From G039029935 sp039029935 (GTDB lineage: Bacteria; Chloroflexota; Anaerolineae; Caldilineales; Caldilineaceae): a DNA stretch of 9,576 nucleotides. Positions 7,462-9,576 of the stretch are shown here, piece by piece. The notes beneath the pieces were generated by a model that made no database searches, was not told the origin of the DNA, and saw nothing but the letters and a program-made list of their open reading frames with translations. Numbering within the stretch: position 1 is the first letter of the stretch; each line of letters opens with the position of its first letter. The position numbers and the translations under genes are program-made. Where the stretch lies: positions 1 to 9,576 of the forward strand of contig JBCCFC010000450.1 in the NCBI GenBank assembly GCA_039029935.1, read 5' to 3'.

Positions 7462-7509
7462 GCTGACAAGCTGAAGTGCTGACAAGCTGAAGTGCTGATA
7501 AGCTGACCT
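7462..7509. repeat. 8-bp GCTGAnnn array (16-bp higher-order unit)
   Basis: GCTGA begins at 7462, 7470, 7478, 7486, 7494 and 7502, exactly every eight bases. The spacers alternate CAA, AGT, CAA, AGT, TAA, CCT, so a 16-base unit of two octamers repeats about three times. It follows the 15-bp cluster after an 11-base gap and ends just before a TATAAT box. Confidence 0.85.
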
Positions 7510-7513
7510 ATGG

Positions 7514-7519
7514 TATAAT
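7514..7519 (+). promoter_or_regulatory. Isolated TATAAT -10-like box
   Basis: A perfect TATAAT follows the octamer array. No good -35 lies 16-18 bases upstream (AGTGCT at 7491-7496). Plus-strand transcription from here would reach only the hairpin at 7571-7616, with no open frame of note between, so this is either a chance match or the promoter of a very short RNA. Confidence 0.3.
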
Positions 7520-7570
7520 CAGCCTTAGCTGAACTCACGTTTATCCATCTTTATGCCAAAACAGTAGGAG

Positions 7571-7616
7571 GGTTAGAAGGACAAGAAAGGTGCAAATCGT
7601 TCTTGTCCTTCTAACC
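7571..7616. terminator. Bidirectional hairpin terminator between convergent genes
   Basis: A perfect 17-bp stem (7571-7587 with 7600-7616) encloses a 12-base loop. On the plus strand it is followed by TTTC and T-rich sequence, which suits termination after subtilase 2, whose stop is about 200 bases upstream. On the minus strand it begins three bases after the stop of the nucleotidyltransferase gene, with a TTTT a little farther on. The location between convergent genes supports use from both sides. Confidence 0.8.
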
Positions 7617-7619
7617 TTT

Positions 7620-8294
7620 CTATGTATTGTGTTCTGACGGATTTAAACGGTCAATCAGACGATTGGCGAGGTCTAAAATCAGTTGCTCAATCTCTTCTCG
7701 CTGAATGGCTGGCGTTGTTTCTGGCATTTGAGGCAGGTTTTGTACTTCAAGCAATGCTCCGGCAAGATAGAAGGGCTGGAGTCCCATATCCTTTTCTTGT
7801 GCTTGGGTGAGAAGATGCTCAAAATCATAGTGGCTATTTTGCAGAATAAAGTAGAGGTCAACAAAGTCTTTGGCTTCGGTACGACCTAGAATGGCGGTGA
7901 TTTTATTCGCACCAATATTCTCAAGGCTATCGACGATGATTTTACCGATTGAGAGACGCTCACCAAACTGTGGACCGACTTCACGAACAAGATCAATTTT
8001 TAATGAATCGCCACCATCATGGGGTTCCAGAAAATATTGGCGAAAATATTCTGTGCGTCGTGCATTGCCAATCTCGCAGCCGAGTGCTTCGGCTAATTGT
8101 GGAATCAATATATCCGTCTCTTTTAGGGCGAGATCGTCCTGTGTAAATAAATCGAGATCGATGCTCGAACGATGTTGTAAATGAAAGGCTGATAGGGCTG
8201 TCCCGCCTGTCAAGAAAAAATGTGCGCCCGTTTCTGTATCAAAAAAAACTTCCAAAAATTTGAGTTGAAGCGCAGATATGTACTTATGAGTCAT
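7620..8294 (-). CDS. AbiEii/AbiGii-type nucleotidyltransferase, putative toxin
   Basis: A 224-residue cytosolic protein of the minimal-nucleotidyltransferase superfamily. Motif I is FLTGGTAL (G30, G31, T32), motif II SIDLDLF (D46, D48), a further acidic position lies in LKIDLV (D101), and motif IV is ANKITAILGRTEAKDFVDLY (K131, R138, K142, D143, D146). This set of motifs is typical of AbiEii toxins, which transfer nucleotides to target RNAs (for example tRNA acceptor ends in studied relatives); the target here is unknown. All expected catalytic acids are present. The start overlaps the upstream gene by 11 bases, pointing to translational coupling. The usual AbiEi winged-helix antitoxin is absent and a short DUF6922-like gene takes its place. 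The hairpin at 7571-7616 ends the unit. A related housekeeping or phage-defence role cannot be ruled out. Confidence 0.88.
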   Translation of the reverse strand: MTHKYISALQLKFLEVFFDTETGAHFFLTGGTALSAFHLQHRSSIDLDLFTQDDLALKETDILIPQLAEALGCEIGNARRTEYFRQYFLEPHDGGDSLKIDLVREVGPQFGERLSIGKIIVDSLENIGANKITAILGRTEAKDFVDLYFILQNSHYDFEHLLTQAQEKDMGLQPFYLAGALLEVQNLPQMPETTPAIQREEIEQLILDLANRLIDRLNPSEHNT

Positions 8295-8583
8295 TTATTG
8301 CCCACCGTTGAAGTGCATAGGACCATAATACGCGGTCTTGTATCCGTCGAAAACGTAGGTGTTCAAAAACTTGCCGAATATCGTTAGGGGTCAGATAAAA
8401 CCAAATATCTTCCCATTTTGCATATTGCAAGATGCGGTTAATCACCCATGCTTTTTCGCGCAATGAGCCGTTTTGGATAATCTGATTGATCTGTTCATTT
8501 GTCATGTCATAATCCCAGAAAAAATAGGGGCGTTTATCTGCACGGGGCTTAGGTATGGTTTGTTGTAGTGATTTTGTAGCCAT
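8284..8583 (-). CDS. Small DUF6922-like protein, putative antitoxin partner
   Basis: A 99-residue protein if started at the Met encoded at 8583-8581. The centre reads PYFFWDYDM (residues 19-27), then REKAWVINRILQYAKWEDI (42-60) and a C-terminal helix with LWSYALQRW (86-94). This resembles the FWD...IIeRvL-type pattern of DUF6922 proteins, often found beside AbiEii-like nucleotidyltransferases. I infer the antitoxin or partner role from position and the 11-base overlap with the toxin start; no DNA-binding domain is obvious. The frame stays open back to an ATG at 8679, which would add 32 mostly hydrophobic residues resembling a membrane helix. I prefer 8583 because family members are short and soluble, but the Shine-Dalgarno (AGAGG, 14 bases away) is poor. 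A TATAGT-like -10 lies at 8606-8611 (complement) without a good -35. Confidence 0.65.
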   Translation of the reverse strand: MATKSLQQTIPKPRADKRPYFFWDYDMTNEQINQIIQNGSLREKAWVINRILQYAKWEDIWFYLTPNDIRQVFEHLRFRRIQDRVLWSYALQRWAINDS

Positions 8584-8722
8584 TATCAATAGATAAACCT
8601 CTAATACTATACATAAACCGCTCATGATTGCGGTCATCATGCCCAACCCGATTATTGTACCATCAAGAATCTGTATCAATAGAAATTCAGACCGAGATAA
8701 TTGTCAACCATCATTTCAAAAC

Positions 8723-8728
8723 AAGGAG
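8723..8728 (+). promoter_or_regulatory. Ribosome binding site that decides a GTG start
   Basis: AAGGAG ends nine bases before GTG at 8738. It is the strongest Shine-Dalgarno in the window and makes GTG the start over the in-frame ATG at 8771, which has none. Confidence 0.8.
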
Positions 8729-8737
8729 CCAACAATT

Positions 8738-9576
8738 GTGATAACCATCAACACAATCATACGCATTACCATGCTCACCGCTATCTGCATCCTGTGGACC
8801 AGCGCATACACTTTCGCCCCCTTCAACGCCACGGCACAGAGCCAGACCGCACAGAGCCAACTGGCGCAGACTAACTTCGACTGCACCACCGTAAGTGAGA
8901 TTCCACAGATTGAGTGTGAGGCGTTGGTAGCGATTTATAATGGAACTGGGGGACCGAACTGGGTGGATAACGCCGATTGGTTGCAAACGACTACGCCTTG
9001 TATTTGGCATGGAGTAACGTGTAGTAATGGTCATGTGACCGAACTGGACCTTGACAATGATCGTAGTGGTAATAATCTGACAGGTGTATTGCCTACTGCT
9101 ATCGGTGACTTGGGTAGTTTGACATTGCTTTCACTTGCGAAGAATGAATTAACGGATATTCCAGCAAAGTTAGGGGATATCTCTACTTTGGCTCAATTAT
9201 ATGTCTGGGAAAACCAGTTGAGTAGCATCCCACCAGAAATCGGCAACCTCTCTAATCTTACAGTTTTTGATCTTGCTAATAATCAGTTGAGTAGCATTCC
9301 ACCAGAAGTCGGCAACCTCTCTAATCTTATAGTTTTTGATCTTGCTAACAATCAGTTGAGCAGCATCCCACCAGAAATCGGCAACTTATCTAACCTTACA
9401 ACGCTCTCCCTCTATGAAAATCAGCTAAGAAGCATCCCACCAGAAATCGGTAACTTACCTAACCTTACAACGCTCTCCCTCTCGGCAAACCAGTTGAGCA
9501 GCATCCCATCAGAAATCGGTAACCTCTCTAATCTTGAAGGACTTTACCTCTCGGCAAACCAGTTGAGTAGCATCCC
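8738..9576 (+). CDS. Secreted leucine-rich-repeat protein (partial, runs off window)
   Basis: The first 279 residues of an LRR protein whose C-terminus lies beyond the window. It starts at GTG. Residues 10-33 form a signal peptide (ITMLTAICILWTSAYTF..., possible ATA cleavage at 31-33), followed by a short Gln/Ser-rich stretch. Residues 60-105 are an N-terminal cap of the LRRNT_2 type, with ALVAIYNGTGGPNW and the C88-x-W90-x-G-V-x-C95 pattern also seen in plant-like LRR proteins. From about 114 onward come 23-residue repeats of the form LxxIPPEIGNLSNLxxLxLxxNQ; at least six are visible, the last cut by the window end. These solenoids usually bind proteins or glycans outside the cell. The gene is divergent from the AbiE-like unit. 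The rest may hold more repeats, linkers or an anchoring tail, which cannot be judged here. Confidence 0.9.
   Translation, partial: MITINTIIRITMLTAICILWTSAYTFAPFNATAQSQTAQSQLAQTNFDCTTVSEIPQIECEALVAIYNGTGGPNWVDNADWLQTTTPCIWHGVTCSNGHVTELDLDNDRSGNNLTGVLPTAIGDLGSLTLLSLAKNELTDIPAKLGDISTLAQLYVWENQLSSIPPEIGNLSNLTVFDLANNQLSSIPPEVGNLSNLIVFDLANNQLSSIPPEIGNLSNLTTLSLYENQLRSIPPEIGNLPNLTTLSLSANQLSSIPSEIGNLSNLEGLYLSANQLSSI
9215..9576 (+). repeat. 69-bp tandem repeats encoding LRR units
   Basis: Units begin at 9215, 9284, 9353, 9422, 9491 and 9560 (partial), exactly 69 bases (23 codons) apart. The first two differ at only 4 of 69 positions by hand count, and the later ones mostly in their last third. The similarity at DNA level points to recent expansion or gene conversion, unlike the more diverged LRRs at about 9080-9214. 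Confidence 0.92.

Noticed and set aside
7638..7644. A further CGGATTT copy at the 3' end of the toxin gene
   Set aside because: It lies inside the coding frame (Asn-Pro-Ser near the C-terminus) with no flanking similarity to the intergenic copies, so it is probably chance.
8584..8679. N-terminal extension of the small partner gene as a membrane anchor
   Set aside because: The frame is open and hydrophobic, but the recognisable family region begins after Met 33. Not fully excluded.
8695..8700. GATAAT as a -10 box for the LRR gene
   Set aside because: No -35-like hexamer lies at 16-18 bases upstream, and a single AT-rich hexamer in AT-rich DNA is weak evidence.

Overview
The window most likely comes from a filamentous member of the Chloroflexota. 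This is an inference from style and not a database match. The support is two very large secreted subtilases with Pro/Thr-rich linkers, cohesin-like and dockerin-like modules and C-termini ending FLPIVSR / FLPIVER, plus a heptanucleotide tandem array and several other short intergenic tandem repeats. I recall [VIY][FY]LPLVxR-type tails as common on secreted Chloroflexota proteins, but could not check this here.

Layout, left to right. Bases 1-43 hold copies of a CGGATT motif, two of them forming a hairpin. Bases 60-716 (-) encode a 218-residue protein of a family I know only as uncharacterised, with a PD-(D/E)XK-like residue pattern. Bases 717-1064 are non-coding and carry an 11.9-copy array of the 7-mer ACTAATC. 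Bases 1065-4031 (+) and 4223-7372 (+) are tandem paralogues. Each has a signal peptide, an I9-like propeptide, a proteinase K-like S8 domain, a PT-rich stalk, a cohesin-like domain, a CnaB-like beta domain, a dockerin-like segment, a second cohesin-like domain and the LPIV-R tail. The 191-bp gap between them carries five copies of CGGATTT in both orientations. After the second protease come two different tandem arrays, a TATAAT box and a perfect 17-bp hairpin terminator (7373-7619). Bases 8583-7620 (-) form a two-gene, overlapping unit: a small DUF6922-like protein followed by an AbiEii-type nucleotidyltransferase, which looks like a type IV-style toxin-antitoxin pair. Bases 8738-9576 (+) start a secreted leucine-rich-repeat protein that runs off the window. 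It begins with GTG behind a clear AAGGAG site.

How the genes relate. The two subtilases and the LRR protein are all predicted to be exported. Having both cohesin-like and dockerin-like modules on the same protease chains suggests they could bind each other or other dockerin/cohesin proteins at the cell surface, a cellulosome-like arrangement built on proteases. This is the most interesting idea in the window and it is an inference. The nucleotidyltransferase pair looks like a separate accessory insertion between the secreted-protein genes.
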